Shown one piece after another: positions 52,069 through 63,450 of a DNA stretch of 64,000 bases. The stretch covers positions 434,001 to 498,000 of the forward strand of contig JACONQ010000016.1 of NCBI GenBank assembly GCA_014281115.1. Direction: 5' to 3'. The stretch's first letter is position 1. Each line of letters opens with the position of its first letter. The DNA is from Laburnicola sp. R22_1 (Eukaryota > Ascomycota > Dothideomycetes > Pleosporales > Didymosphaeriaceae). The notes under the pieces were generated by a model. It had not been told where the DNA came from, did no database searches, and saw only the letters and a list, made by a program, of their open reading frames with translations. A program made the translations under genes and the position numbers.

Positions 52069-52925
52069 CTTGGCGAATAGTTGGCGATTTCTTCGCGCTT
52101 TCGCCAAAAATTAAGTATTTTCTTGCGAATTCGTCCAGAATTCACGGGTTTATTGGCGCTTTCGCTCTTATTTCATAACCTTTTCGCGTTTTATTATAAT
52201 ATTTGTCGATGATCCTTCCGGACCACCCTCAAATGCCGTTGGTCGCCAATCCACATCTAGCAGCTCCTCTAAGCTCTCGAATGTTTGCTACAGCTTGTGC
52301 GTACGGCATTTTATGCACTCGTATATTCTGCGCAAACAACACACTCCATGAGCAGCTGAAATGGCGATGGTGTCTAGAGATGCGCTAAAGCATAAGGTAC
52401 ATAGCCCTAGATCTACGGCTAGATTGGGCCCATTGTAAGAGCGAAAAAACGAAGCAGAAAAATCTTATTTCTACCGTTTCTCGGATATGCGTGCGACCAT
52501 AGCGGTGTTTTCTGCCTCTAAGCCAAGCTATGTTGTGCGCGTTGCCGAAGATCGATGATGATAGGCGTCATTATTCCCGAGGTCGCTCTCGCTGCGTTCA
52601 AATCCAGCCCAGCTACGCCTCGGAACTCCGTAGGCGCTGGGGAGGAAGTATAATGACGCCGGGGGCAAAATGCGCATTGTAGTGAGATAGAAAGGCTCTG
52701 AATTCTGCCTAGGTGCGTTGAAGAGCACGTGGATCCGCCATGACTCTCACGTGACGTGTGGACGCCTGAGGCCCCGAAACACCACAGCGACACAGCGGCA
52801 GCCTAAAATACACCAAATATAATCTCTACTTTTCCACTTTCCACCTCACTTCACCTCCACCATCCACGCACACAAACTTCCAACCCCACACCCCCTCCAG
52901 CCCACACTCTCTCTCACCCACCAAC
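52069..52925. other. Intergenic region, no gene seen
   Basis: About 850 bp. The first 140 bp repeat GGCG(A/C)TTTC-like motifs (CTTGGCGAAT, TTGGCGATTTC, TTGGCGCTTTCGC). The 3' part is pyrimidine-rich, typical of a fungal core promoter and 5' leader, just before the next ATG. Confidence 0.45.
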
Positions 52926-53444
52926 ATGCAACCCCCGACCTCCCCTCCCCCCCTAACAGCATTCATATCCGGCCCCCTAGACCCCACCCCCACCTACTTC
53001 ACAACCCACTATCTCCCCGCCCTCAGCACCGCCATCGCCTCCAACCACAACTTCATCATCGGCCCCGTCGCCGGCATCGACGCCCTCTCCCTCTCCTACC
53101 TGCTCTCCCAAAACGTCTCCCCCGCCCGCATCACAATTTACATGGCCAGATTTGAGTACGCAACCAAGAACTGGCGGGACCAGTTTTTGGAGCGGGGCGT
53201 GCGGGTCAAGTGTGTCGAGGACGCGGTTACGACGCGCGAGAGAGATGCGGCCATGACGCGGGATAGCGATTATGATATTCTGAGGTATAGGACCGAAGAG
53301 GAAGCGAAGGAGACGTATGGGAGTGCGTGGTGGCCGAGAGTTAGTAATACCGAGATGAACGAGAGGAGGAGAAAGGGTATCACGAGTCAGGCGTACAAAC
53401 TGGATGAGGGAACGGAAACAACGCGGAAAACGAAGACGAGTTGA
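52926..53444 (+). CDS. Conserved hypothetical protein, Rossmann-like
   Basis: Single exon, 172 codons. Opens MQPPTSPPPLTAFISGPLD; the first 75 residues look like a beta-alpha nucleotide-binding start: AFISGPLD, an acidic/aromatic helix (YFTTHYLPALSTAIAS), then NFIIGPVAGIDALSLSYLL and ARITIYMARFEY. The second half is charged and ends in lysine/threonine. Similar predicted proteins with GP-x-GID motifs occur across filamentous fungi, but I cannot name a characterised family; a SLOG- or deoxyribosyltransferase-like fold is possible. The start is preceded by a long C-rich leader. Confidence 0.55.
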   Translation: MQPPTSPPPLTAFISGPLDPTPTYFTTHYLPALSTAIASNHNFIIGPVAGIDALSLSYLLSQNVSPARITIYMARFEYATKNWRDQFLERGVRVKCVEDAVTTRERDAAMTRDSDYDILRYRTEEEAKETYGSAWWPRVSNTEMNERRRKGITSQAYKLDEGTETTRKTKTS

Positions 53445-53958
53445 GAGCAAGCGGGGAAAAATCTGGAAGATCGTGAGTTGCACAATTATTCGGGCGACGG
53501 TAAACGACATACGCAGCCTTCATCATCTTCAGAGTACCAGATTCGTAGATATGCACATGTTGTATTCATTACAGGATACACTAGCGCCGTTCTCATGATG
53601 CCCAAGTCGTAATTACGAGATGTCCGCCACGGACCTGTGTCAAAATGGACATTGCAAAGAGAACAATCTTACACCTTTCGCCAATTGTGTCAACCATACC
53701 GAGCGCCGTGTGATGAAGGAAACTGAATGAGAGTAGACCGAAAAGAGACCGAAAAATGGGTAAAGAGAGTCGTTATCGTGTGCCCCAAACGCCAATTTCG
53801 CAAACTTGGTCGACGACATACACAACATCCAAGACGCGTCAATAGACACAGGCGCACTTCGTAACGTAGAGGATAGAAAGACGCGACCTCACTCCATCAG
53901 CCGAGGATAGCACCAGAGAGACACTACGAAGGGGATATCCAAGGCAACAACAATTAGC
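53445..53958. other. Convergent 3' intergenic region
   Basis: About 510 bp between two converging stops. No gene seen. Confidence 0.45.
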
Positions 53959-56186
53959 TTAAGCTTTTCCGCGCCTCGGAGTGGACAAGAACGCAAGCCT
54001 AGACTTACTGATCGAGCTTCCACGTGGAGTATGGCGGGGTAGCTTCGATGCAGTCTTTGACGGCGTCTTGGGGGCCTCATCCGGAGCAGTCTTGACTTTC
54101 TTCGCGGAGCGTCCTTCACCGTTTGACGGCTCATTGTTCTCCTTCTCGGAGCTCTCGGCGACTGTCTCGAGCTTTCGCTTCTTGCCTTCGGCGAGCGAAG
54201 AAGCATCACTCTTGCGAACCAAGCGGATCGTGCAGGCCGAGGAAGGTCCGAAATCAATAGATTTGTCGGACTCGAAAGAGAACGTGGTTGGCGTATTCTG
54301 GGTAGCGCCACCGAAAGTGAGTCGTCGCGATGGTGAAACCCGGGTCGACTCGTCATCTGGACGGATAATTGGGTACTCGACTGCACTGGCGTTACCGAGA
54401 GTAGGGTACAGGACCGCACCAGTAGGAACCTTAGAGCCGGCACGGAACTTCATGGGTGACGGGGACTTGCCGAGCTCGTCCCAAGAGGCTCGCTCCAACG
54501 TGCTGTTGGTGAAGTTGACGTGTTTCTTCACAGGCGCGGTTTGGGGCACCTCAGGGAGGGGTTTGCTAAGGTTCCATCCGGATGGGGGAGACATGTGGGT
54601 GCCCGCAGCAACCTGCTCAGGATCCTCGGAGAACTTGCGGTTTGGGGTGCGAAGGATGGACCTGACGCGTTGCAACGAGTTGCTTGTCTTGCGGATTCCG
54701 TCGCGGACGCCCTCTTTCACCACAGTACCAATGTTGGTGGGCGAGAAAAGGTTCTTGGTGGAAGGCGAGCGGAGCAAAGCGGGGTCGGGGATCATCGACT
54801 GTGACTTCAGAGCCTTGACGCTCTGTGATCGAGCGATGGAAGCTTTGGTCGGAGTCATGAGTCTAGATGCTAGTCGAGGCAAGGCGGTCTTTGACATGGT
54901 CTTCCGAGCCGGTGTAGCAGCAGTCGTAGCCGGCTTGCCAACCTCAGGTTTGCCATCGTGAGAGGCTGGACGCGCCGTGGCCGCATCGTCTGTCTCGGTG
55001 CGCTTGACACGTTTCGCAAAGGGGTTGTCATCGCGAGTCGGAGGCCGTCCATCCCGCGACGGAGGTGCCAGCCCAAAGGTCGACTGCGAACGCGGAAGGC
55101 TAGAGCCTGTCAGATCGACTTTCGATTGAAGTCGCTTCACTGGCGTGGGGGGGATCTTCGTTGTCGATTCCGTCACATCCATCTTCGACTGAGTGCGCTT
55201 CAGAGCCGAGGCAGGGGCCTTCGGAGCTGGCTCTGTTACGTCCATCTTAGACTGCGTCCGCTTCAGCTTGTTCGGAGTCTTTGTGCTCGGTTCGACATCA
55301 AGACGAGAGGACGATTTTGGCAGCGCATTGGTAGGCTTGACTCGATTCGGGTCGGCACGGAACGCAGAAGGATGGTTGGCGATCGAGTCCATCTTCTTGA
55401 ATTCTTTCTGTTAAGCACGTAGTCAGCGTGATGTTCCTCACAGATATTGCACAAGTTTGAGAATACGTACCAGATGCACGTCGCTGAAGCGCGCCATCTT
55501 GCCCTTCGGTACTGCCGTCTTGCGCTTAGGCGTCATGTCTACCGGGGCAGTAAACTCATCTGCCTTGAATAATTCTCGGCTATCAGTCGCCGTGTCTTGC
55601 TTTTGGTCCTTCAAGATGCTGTGCGAAGCTGGGCTAAGAGCGGCCAGAGGAGACTGGAAGCGGAAGCGGAAACGGAAGCCTGGTGACGCAGCAGTAGCTT
55701 CCGCTTTGCCTGGAGTTGTCGGCACCGGGGTCTTAGTCGGTGTGCCTTGTCCAGCGGCGAAGCCCATTGGCTTTGGCGGGGCTGTGTGCGCCCCCAATGC
55801 TTGAAATCCGAGCCAGCGTGCCTCGTCCAGAACTTTGGCGGTGCTGGCGTGATGGTGCGCCGGGTGCATCTCATGTCCAGTCGGCTTGATTGGCGTGCGC
55901 GAGGGCGTCGCTGTGGAGGGTTGCGGAAGCTGGGATGCTTTCGAAGCTTTCGCAGCTCCCGCACGCTTTTGCGGCGTCTTCACCGCAGGCTCGGTGCCTT
56001 CTGCAACGGACGCAAGTGGCTCATTGCGGGGTGATGAGGGCGACGGAGCAGTCTCCCAGCTGGAGCGGGAGCTGTCCGCAGGCGAGGGCGAACGCTGCTG
56101 GAGGCGGTGAGCACATGCACGTAAACAAACGTCTGGAGAGACGGTAGGATGCATACCTTCTGCAATCGAGCAGAGCGCCGCGCCAT
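53959..56186 (-). CDS. Basic, disordered, nuclear-type repeat protein, fungal-specific
   Basis: Three exons (56186-56157, 56097-55471, 55407-53959) total 701 codons plus stop, phases 0. The 30-nt first exon reads MARRSARLQK. Exon 2 is S/P/T/K-rich and ends at the conserved-looking KMARFSDVHL, which joins KEFKKMDSIANHPSAFRAD. Exon 3 has three degenerate repeats of LKRTQSKMDVTE (LKRTQSKMDVTEPAP, LKRTQSKMDVTESTT, VKRLQSKVDLTGSS), RSQSVKALKSQS, a KHVNFTNSTLERASWDELGK element and a lysine-rich acidic tail ending TPRRGKA. Many S/TP sites suggest cell-cycle phosphorylation. Charge and repeats recall microtubule- or chromatin-associated mitotic proteins, but I cannot assign a family. Confidence 0.65.
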
Positions 56187-56735
56187 GTTGTTTCCTGATG
56201 ATGGAGAAGAAGATTGGCAGTGGAGCAAGTTGCGTAAGGACTGGGATGAATATATGCGGTGGTCTGTGGGATGTGGGGAGATCGTTCGTCATGTGCCAAG
56301 ATGAAAGCCCTGGAGTAAACAAAGCGCTCGGACCATTATCACGTGTTTCGTCTGCGCCCGGCCCGTAGAACGCGCGGTCATCGCCATCGCCATCGATATG
56401 ACTCTGCCAGCGTATTGATTTCCATTGCCGTCACCTCACCTCGACTCTCTGATCGCTCTTGGAGCCTTGTGCAGTAGCTCTCGTATGTATGCTTCCTTTC
56501 GGCTTCACAGTTCGTCCCACGCCGTGACGTCCCGATGCATCCGAAACCATCATCGATTAAAGTCCTCATTTGAACTTTGCCCATTGCGTAAATACAAGAC
56601 GGCACACGTGTCAAGTCCTAATAACGATGACGAAGACGAGCAGTGATGGACGCGCCGTAGACCGAGTGAAACTCGCATTTGAGGGCTTGCTGACAGACAG
56701 TAGACGTGATCTGTGGACTTTGGCCAACGCACTGC

Positions 56736-56950
56736 GTGTGGCTACTGATTGTTTGTCGTAGTTTATCCTGGCGTTAGATGCAGATATAATCTGCGGGATT
56801 TGGCCGACGCACCGCGTGTGGCTACTGATCGTTAGTTGTAGCTCATCCTAGCGTTGGATGCAGACACCTGCGAAGCTTGTCGTGTGGCTACTAATTGTTT
56901 CTCGTAGTTTATCCTGGCGTTGGATGCAGACGCCGGCGAAGCTTGTTGTA
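56736..56950 (+). repeat. Tandem repeat, three copies of 66-80 bp
   Basis: Units begin GTGTGGCTACT(G/A)AT at 56736, 56816 and 56882; shared blocks include GTAGTTTATCCTGGCGTTGG and ATGCAGA. The last two units also share GGCGAAGCTTGT-like ends. Confidence 0.8.
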
Positions 56951-57126
56951 GGTACGGAGAGTTCGTTGCTATGAGTTCGCCGGTATCTGTCACTTTTCCT
57001 GCCCAGGTGCCCAGGTGGGGAGCTATCCATGTGCTCCTTCTAGCCCCAAGTTATGTCTCAGCGCTTGCATGATGGCTCTGGCGCGCGGTCCGCCGAGTCC
57101 CCGATGGTCGGCGGGGCGTTGACATA

Positions 57127-57292
57127 TCGAACACTTGTAGTGACAATAGAGGTGACGACCATTGTTGGATAAGGGCAATCAATGCTGTCTGTGCCGTCCC
57201 ACGGAAGCCGATCAACTGTAGGGTGGTGAGATATCAAACACGATAGAGGTGACGTCCATTGCTGGATAAAGGCGATCAATGCTGCATGTGCC
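57127..57292 (+). repeat. Direct repeat, two copies of about 60-70 bp
   Basis: 57127-57195 and 57232-57292 share ATAGAGGTGACG, CCATTG(T/C)TGGATAA and CAATCAATGCTG-like blocks in order. Confidence 0.75.
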
Positions 57293-58118
57293 TGTGTCCG
57301 CGGCACCTCGAACAACCCATAAATGCTCAGCCAACGATAAACTTGGGTTCGGACATAGTGATACCCAAAGTCGCCCACAATCCCATTCAAGCACGAGGAG
57401 CTGTAACAGCCACGTGGCAACATGCTGACTTGATCCAGATCCTCAGAAAAAAAAACTTACAGAAGCCACAGAAGATCAAACAGGCGAAAACTGCAAGCCT
57501 CAACCCCTTGCTTCTAGGACCACTAGCCCGCGTCACACAAAGAGACCCACAGTACTCAATATCAACTACAACCGCAACCCAACCATTTCATCAGGAGTGG
57601 GGAATCAATCGACCTCCGTATGAGTAGAATGGTGGGATAAGAGATGGAATGCGACGGTAGAGGTCGGTCCAGAGCGTCTCCCGCAAACGGGTGGTTCACT
57701 GTTCTGTGGGAGACGGACCGGGGAGGAACGCACACACTAATAAAGTAATACACGGATTAGTCCAGCACGATGCGCAACTACCAGATCATGCCAAAGATGA
57801 ATCGAGGTCGGTGAAAATAATAATCAGCGAAACTCCCACGCGGTGTCCAGACCGAACACGTTCGTGATGCATAGCAATGCCAACAGCCTGTGCCAACAAA
57901 CTATGCGTAAACAATCACAACACGTGAGCCAAGCATGAATCAAGGTACAAGAGACTGCAATTCACAGGGGCACAAGAGGTTATAAATCAAGTTCTCAATT
58001 GACTACTTCAACCGCAACACCCATTACAACTACCCACACCTTACACCATCGAACCATACGCGCTTGATCATGCAAAGTCATAGCCTACCCGAGGGCAAGC
58101 TCAGCTGAAGATTGACAT

Positions 58119-58907
58119 TTACAAGAAGAAAGCGGCGAAAGCACCGACACCGGCAACGAAACCAGCCGCGTTGTTGAGCGAAGCAGCACCAGTGAAGTAC
58201 TCAGTGGGAGACGGTGGCACGGGATATCCAGTACCGCTGCCAGCAGGAGGGGCAACGGGGTACCCAGGGGCAGTGCCAGCCGGAGGGGCAACGGGGTAGG
58301 GAGCAGAAGGCTGGGGACCAGACGGGACGCTAGGGACATAGCTGCCAGCAGGAGGGGGAACGGGGTATCCGGTTCCGGCGGGAACTGAAGCAGACGGGTA
58401 AGGAATTGTAACAGTGATGGTCGTCGAAGAGTAGCACTCACCGGATGGGGCGGGGTGCTCAGGGACCGCAGGCGGGGTGGCGACAGGGTATCCGGGCTTG
58501 GTCTCCTCAACAGGCTTGGAGGGAACAGGGACTTCCTCAGTCTTGTGAGGATACTCGACAACGGGGGTAGAGACAGCGGGAGTCTCGTGAGTGGGATATC
58601 CGGGCTTGGTCATGGACTCTTCAGTAGGATATCCAGGCTTAGTCATAGACTCAACCGGAACCTCGACGGAAGGAGTGCCATAGCTCGGGACTTCGGCAGT
58701 CTCGGACGGCTTCTCTGGCACATACGATGAAGCTGGCGCAGAGTGCTCAGGCTTGCCGGGTCCATAGCCGGGAGCGGAAGGGGTCTCGACGGGGTACGCG
58801 GGCACTGCCGGAGTCTCATCGCCAGTGGGGTAGCCGCCGTATGAGCCACCGTAGTGGGGAGCCGCAAGGGCGGCGGAGAAGAGAGTGGCGGCAATGAAGT
58901 AACGCAT
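58119..58907 (-). CDS. GPI-anchored-like, proline-rich cell-wall protein
   Basis: Single exon, 262 codons. N-terminal signal peptide MRYFIAATLFSAALAAPHYG. The mature part is rich in P, Y, G, T, S and V with imperfect repeats: (E)TKPGYP four times, TPAV, and GYPVAPPAG/GYPVPPPAG three to four times. A conserved-looking ECYSSTTITVTIPYP segment occurs near residue 160, as in several fungal wall proteins. The C-terminus is a hydrophobic tail (FVAGVGAFAAFFL) after small residues (FTGAASLNNAAG), the signal for GPI attachment. It is probably a cell-wall structural protein; the ATG at 58907 is unambiguous. Confidence 0.78.
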   Translation of the reverse strand: MRYFIAATLFSAALAAPHYGGSYGGYPTGDETPAVPAYPVETPSAPGYGPGKPEHSAPASSYVPEKPSETAEVPSYGTPSVEVPVESMTKPGYPTEESMTKPGYPTHETPAVSTPVVEYPHKTEEVPVPSKPVEETKPGYPVATPPAVPEHPAPSGECYSSTTITVTIPYPSASVPAGTGYPVPPPAGSYVPSVPSGPQPSAPYPVAPPAGTAPGYPVAPPAGSGTGYPVPPSPTEYFTGAASLNNAAGFVAGVGAFAAFFL

Positions 58908-61843
58908 TTTGACTTGATTATAGTATTGAACTTGGTGGTAAGAGAAAGTTCGGTTGAGGGTTGGCGGAGGGAAGTATTAAAGAGAGTATTAAGTTGGTAA
59001 ACGATTGGACGACCGAAGGGTCAGGTAGGACTTGAGCTCGTGGATTGGCTTGAGTGAAGTGAGGAGAAAAGGTCGGAAAGCGAGCGGAGCAACCCTTATG
59101 TACAGTAGGGAGATTACGAGCGCGGTAGTGTGGCCAGAAACACGCGTGCCACTCAAAAGGGGAGAAACGGGCGCCAGGGGCATACGGATTTCGGGGCGTG
59201 CGAGTGGTCTGCGCTGTGCATGCGCTAGCGCAGGAACCATGCCATCTTGCAGCACGATGACCAATGGACGAGCTCGAGCCCCTGATGCTAGGCCGAGAGC
59301 GGCAGTTCTGTGTGTAAAAAGTACTGTTGTGGCGGTCGTATTTCAGATGAACGGCCATATGCGCGCTGCCGGTCGATTGCTGAGTCTGGCATCCATATTG
59401 CGCTGCCTGACAGCTCAGCCGGGCGGCTATTGCGAAATTTTGCCTGCGTTCCCATGGCGCTCCAGGCTCCTAGCACAGGCCGTCCGACTAGGCCGTCCGA
59501 CGCGTTGCAGGCATTCAAGTGCGCTGGCGATGGCGGGGCGCTGGTGGAGGGCGGAAAATTGTTAGCAGTCTTTGGGCAGCAGTGTTGTTCGCGCTTTGCC
59601 GGAAGCAGTCAGGGGTTGGCACAGTGCGGGGCCCTGTCAGCACGCCGTCTTTCTGCACACCGAGAACCCACCGCAACTGACGTGAAATGAAAAACATGGA
59701 AAAAAGCATGGGTAAGGGTACCGCCCTGACAATCACTCCTCGAATTCGGGAGCCGTTGTGTCGTCAGCCAGTCCTGCTGTCAGTACCTCCGCTGTCGTTA
59801 TCTGCAAAAATCACCGACCATCTCTGCCTTGCGCCTGGAGACCACTGTCCAGTTTCAACGGAGATTTACCATCGTGTGCATCTCAGATTCTCGAATGGGC
59901 CGCACTCCGCTGTCGACAACGGAGCGCCGTGTTACGGTGTTAACGCCATTCCCCAGAGCTTCCAAGCGCCTGCAACCCGAGTCGCACGTAGAGGAGTCGC
60001 CGCGCGGCGGCCCGTTCAAATCGATAAACACCGAGCACGTTCGCACTGGGGTTGGTGGAAATTAAGCATGGGCTCCCCATGATGCCAGCCGTGTTGGGTA
60101 TTCCAAGATTATCTTCTCTAGCCTTTTTCTGGAGAAGCTTTTGAATCCTTCTCTTTTAAGGTGCCGAGCCTCATCTCGGCTGTGAGCCTTTCACGTTCCG
60201 TCGAAATCGTCGTTCATGCCATCGCGTCGATCGCCCAAAAAGGCGGGGAGGCCGTTGTTGTCGCTCTAGCCTCATTGCAGTCGTGCCTCAACCGCGGCGG
60301 CCAACTCTCGCACCAAGTTTCAGCCCATCGTTGCAGTTGCAATGTTGCATCGTCCAGCGGTGCGTAGAGCTGGGGGTAAAGAGATGAAAGAGATCAGCTA
60401 CACTAGAAGCTGCCTATCTTGTTCACGCTAATCAGGACACTGCGACGTGGATGTTCAGCGCTGCCCTTTTCCTTCCAACAAACAGATCTCTCTATAGCTC
60501 TTTCCATATGGCCAAGGATCGAGAACGCCATCGAGAACGCAATCCCCCCAAAAGACAACTTCCCCCTGCCAAGCACCACTGATCGTCGTGTTATGGGCGC
60601 CTAAAATCTTATCAGGCTGTTTTGTGGCTTTCGGCTCGACCGCTCTGTTTGGCGACGCGAAATGCGACATTAATCCTGCCGTTCGCTTGGAGATTCGGGC
60701 AATCTGGCCGGGGGCACAGTACACGGCAAAGCTGCTTCGTTGTGTTAGTGTTGCCGTTCCAGTGGCCCGCTATATCATACCAGTACATGTCATGTCTCTC
60801 ACAGCGGCTTGATATCGGGGACGCTATGACACCTCCACAACGTCCACGTTGGCCCTCTTCGTCGGGGTCTTCAATATGTCCTCTCGACTTCGTTTTTGAA
60901 CGTCAACGTCCAACGCCTTCTCTCACAGTGGAGCTATTATCTTGTGCGAGCCCAACAAGCATGCGCCAGCGCCGTGGCTCTTGCCCGACATTTAGACGTC
61001 CTCACGAATCGCATGCGAGTCCTGATTTGCGTTTGTCCATAGCGCAATCCCCAGAAAGATGAACAGGCCTCGTCTCTCGTGCGGGTCAATTGCAGAACCT
61101 TCGTTCATCACCACGCAACCGCGCCGCCGATCACACACCGAACACATGGAGGGCACAATATAAGCGACTTTAACCACCGTGTTCCTTTTTTAGAACACGG
61201 TGGGAATTTCTGCAGTTGTCAACACACCGCTGCAGGATGATCATAATGACCAGTGCTACCAGATGTAACCATGCGCCTCGGGCTTTTGGCACCGCTCATA
61301 GACCACCACTTTACTTCATCGGCTCGATTGCAATTCGTAATAACCCCCTATAAGTCCCTAGGTCGCTCCTTCACTTGTACTTTCTAGGTCTGCCCTTTAC
61401 TGAACGAGCCCGAAGAGGGCACTCGAACCGCTCTGACGAACACGACGAAATCGAACGGAAAGCGAAGCGGAACGACTGCGAAGACGTGACCCCGCAAAGA
61501 GAATGACTGTACCGAGAAAACTCGACTAGTCTCGGAGTCGTAGTGGCTGGCTACTTTTCAAAGTAGAGAGTAACGACTCTACGGGGTCGAGGTCGCGCTT
61601 TATCTGCATCCACTCCTTCGTCGACAGTAGAACCCGCCGCTGACTGACGCTGCGAAATATGTCAGGACTCAGTACCATGTGTTACCCCAGGATGAGCAAT
61701 GCCAAGACCAATTGGACTCAAACTTATGTCCTCTGGCTGGTTAGCAGGACTTTTACCGGTACATAAAGCAAGGTAGCTCGTCCTATCGATAGCTTCGTCA
61801 AACACATACACATCCACAGAAAACCTCTCCTCCCACCCATCAT
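58908..61843. other. Long gene-free region
   Basis: About 2.9 kb with no gene I can support; open frames on both strands have no recognisable domains. It includes the promoter of the wall-protein gene, a short GGCCGTCCGAC direct repeat near 59478-59503, and the third copy of a dispersed repeat at 61663-61701. No complete tRNA cloverleaf was found. Confidence 0.45.
61663..61701 (-). repeat. Dispersed repeat, copy 3
   Basis: Minus strand reads ATTGCTCATCCTGGGGTAACACATGGTACTGAG, matching copy 2 (ATTGCTTATCCTGGGGTAA, ACACAGTACTCAG) in block order. Confidence 0.65.
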
Positions 61844-63450
61844 CTACCGCCCCTCCCCCCCAAACACCCTCAACGGATGCGCCTCCGTATTAAACACCCA
61901 CGCATTCTTCCCATCCTTGCCAATCTGCCACTCCGCCTCGGGCGCCTGAATCAAATAACTATACTTCAACACCTCGGCAAACCAAAAGCTCTCCTGGAAA
62001 TTCGTAAACCCGCCTGCCCCCTCCGCATTCACATTCCGGATGCTCGAGAACCCCGACCCCACGCGCGTCGTCTCGTTGATGGCGAGAAACGCGTCCCACG
62101 CCCACTCTTGGTACTTGGTGTCGCCCGTCGCGCGGTACGCGTAGTAGTATGATTCGATGACTTCGGGACGGAGTTGGTAGCCGCCGTTTTGGATATAGAA
62201 GCCCGTTTTGTTGAAGAAGGCGGCTTGGCCTGCGGGCACTCGGGCGGAGTCCCAGCCAAAGATTTCGGGCCCGATGCGCGTCGCGGTTTGGATGTAGGTC
62301 TCGTGGCAGCCGTTGACGAGGTCGAGCCCGAAGTCGATGTACGACTGCTCGTTTAGGACCTGGCCACCGAGGATGAAGTTGCCGCCGTCGAAGCAGCCGA
62401 GGTGCTGCGATGATTTTATGATGTTTTTGCCGTTGTACTCGGCGAGGAAGGTGATGTCTGGGCGGTGCGCGGGGGAGGATGCGAGGGACGCGATGGACGA
62501 GTCTACGGCCACGATCCAGCGGTCGCGGTAGGTCTCGTATCGCGAGGGGTCGTAGACGTACATCTTCATGAGGTACTCGTAGAAGGAGTCTGCGCCGGCG
62601 ACCCATCCGCCGCGGGCGTCTTGGAACTCGCCCGTCTCCGGGTCGATTTCCATACCCAGGAGTCCGGGGAAGGGCTCGCTGGTAGCAGGCGAGGGGTTGA
62701 GGAGGTACGACTCTCCCTTCTCGGCGAGTTCGCCGTAAGTCTTGTTCCCAGAGAGGTCGGCTAGACGGACCCATTCGAGGACGAGCGTGCCAACGGTTGC
62801 GAGGCCGTTGTTCGAACCGTCATTCCCGCGGGTGGCGAAGTTGAGATTGTTGTAGGGCACGCCGGACGGAGTGTCGAAAGCGTAGGAAAGGGCGTTGGCC
62901 AGATTTTTGGATTGTTCAAGGAGGGCTTCCACATTGGTCTTGTTGTCTGCAAGATCGGCTAGAGGTCCGTTCAGAAAGTCGTATCCCGAAAGCATGCCGC
63001 CCAAATACCGGATAGTCGTCTCGAAGAGAGACACTTGGGTCGCGGTCTCGAAGTAATTGATCGTAGGGATGTATTCGATAATCTGGTTGACGATATCCTT
63101 CTGTTGCATTATCAGAGCCGTGCTCAGGGCGTCTACCGCAGAGGCTCCCCATTTGTTTCTGTACAGACGTGTGAGTGATGTGTTTGGTGATAGATCTGGA
63201 AATACGCATACCGTGAGTTGCTGAAGCTGTTGGTAACTGGCCTGAGCTCATCATTCGGGAAAGCATAGGTGTAGTATCCTTCCCACGCGGTCCTGAAGGT
63301 GTCCACAACACTTTGAGCGCGCTCTTCTGCTGACGGCAAATCCTGTCTTTTAGACTGGGGCGTGATGTGCCAGGGCTTGGTGTTCCTGGGAAGAGCAGAA
63401 GCAACCGCTAACAATGCTGTCACGGCGACGGCCGACTTTATCCTTGCCAT
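61844..63450 (-). CDS. Secreted alpha-1,2-mannosidase (GH47)
   Basis: Two exons, 63450-63212 and 63158-61844, joined by a 53-nt phase-2 intron (GTATGC...TACAG), total 517 codons plus stop. Signal peptide [21 protein letters not shown]. Core GH47 features in order: [67 protein letters not shown]-type [46 protein letters not shown] (catalytic-region glutamate) and [16 protein letters not shown] near the end, with a C-terminal calcium-site region ([10 protein letters not shown]). It trims Man-alpha-1,2-Man residues. Signal peptide without membrane anchor indicates the secreted MsdS type. Lone gene at the right edge. Confidence 0.93.

Larger units (their letters stand above)
56187..58118. other. 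Gene-free region with tandem duplications
   Basis: About 1.9 kb with no supportable gene. Contains the repeats listed at 56736-56950 and 57127-57292. A small hairpin CGTCTCCC...GGGAGACG lies near 57677-57716. Confidence 0.5.

Noticed and set aside
59032..60082. Plus-strand frames of 126-177 codons in the 59-60 kb gap
   Set aside because: Arg/Ser/Cys-rich composition typical of random GC-rich frames; no recognisable motif or start context.
61380..61470. Possible tRNA: GGTTCGAGTGCC on the minus strand
   Set aside because: T-arm-like motif only; no acceptor stem, D-arm or anticodon loop could be placed.
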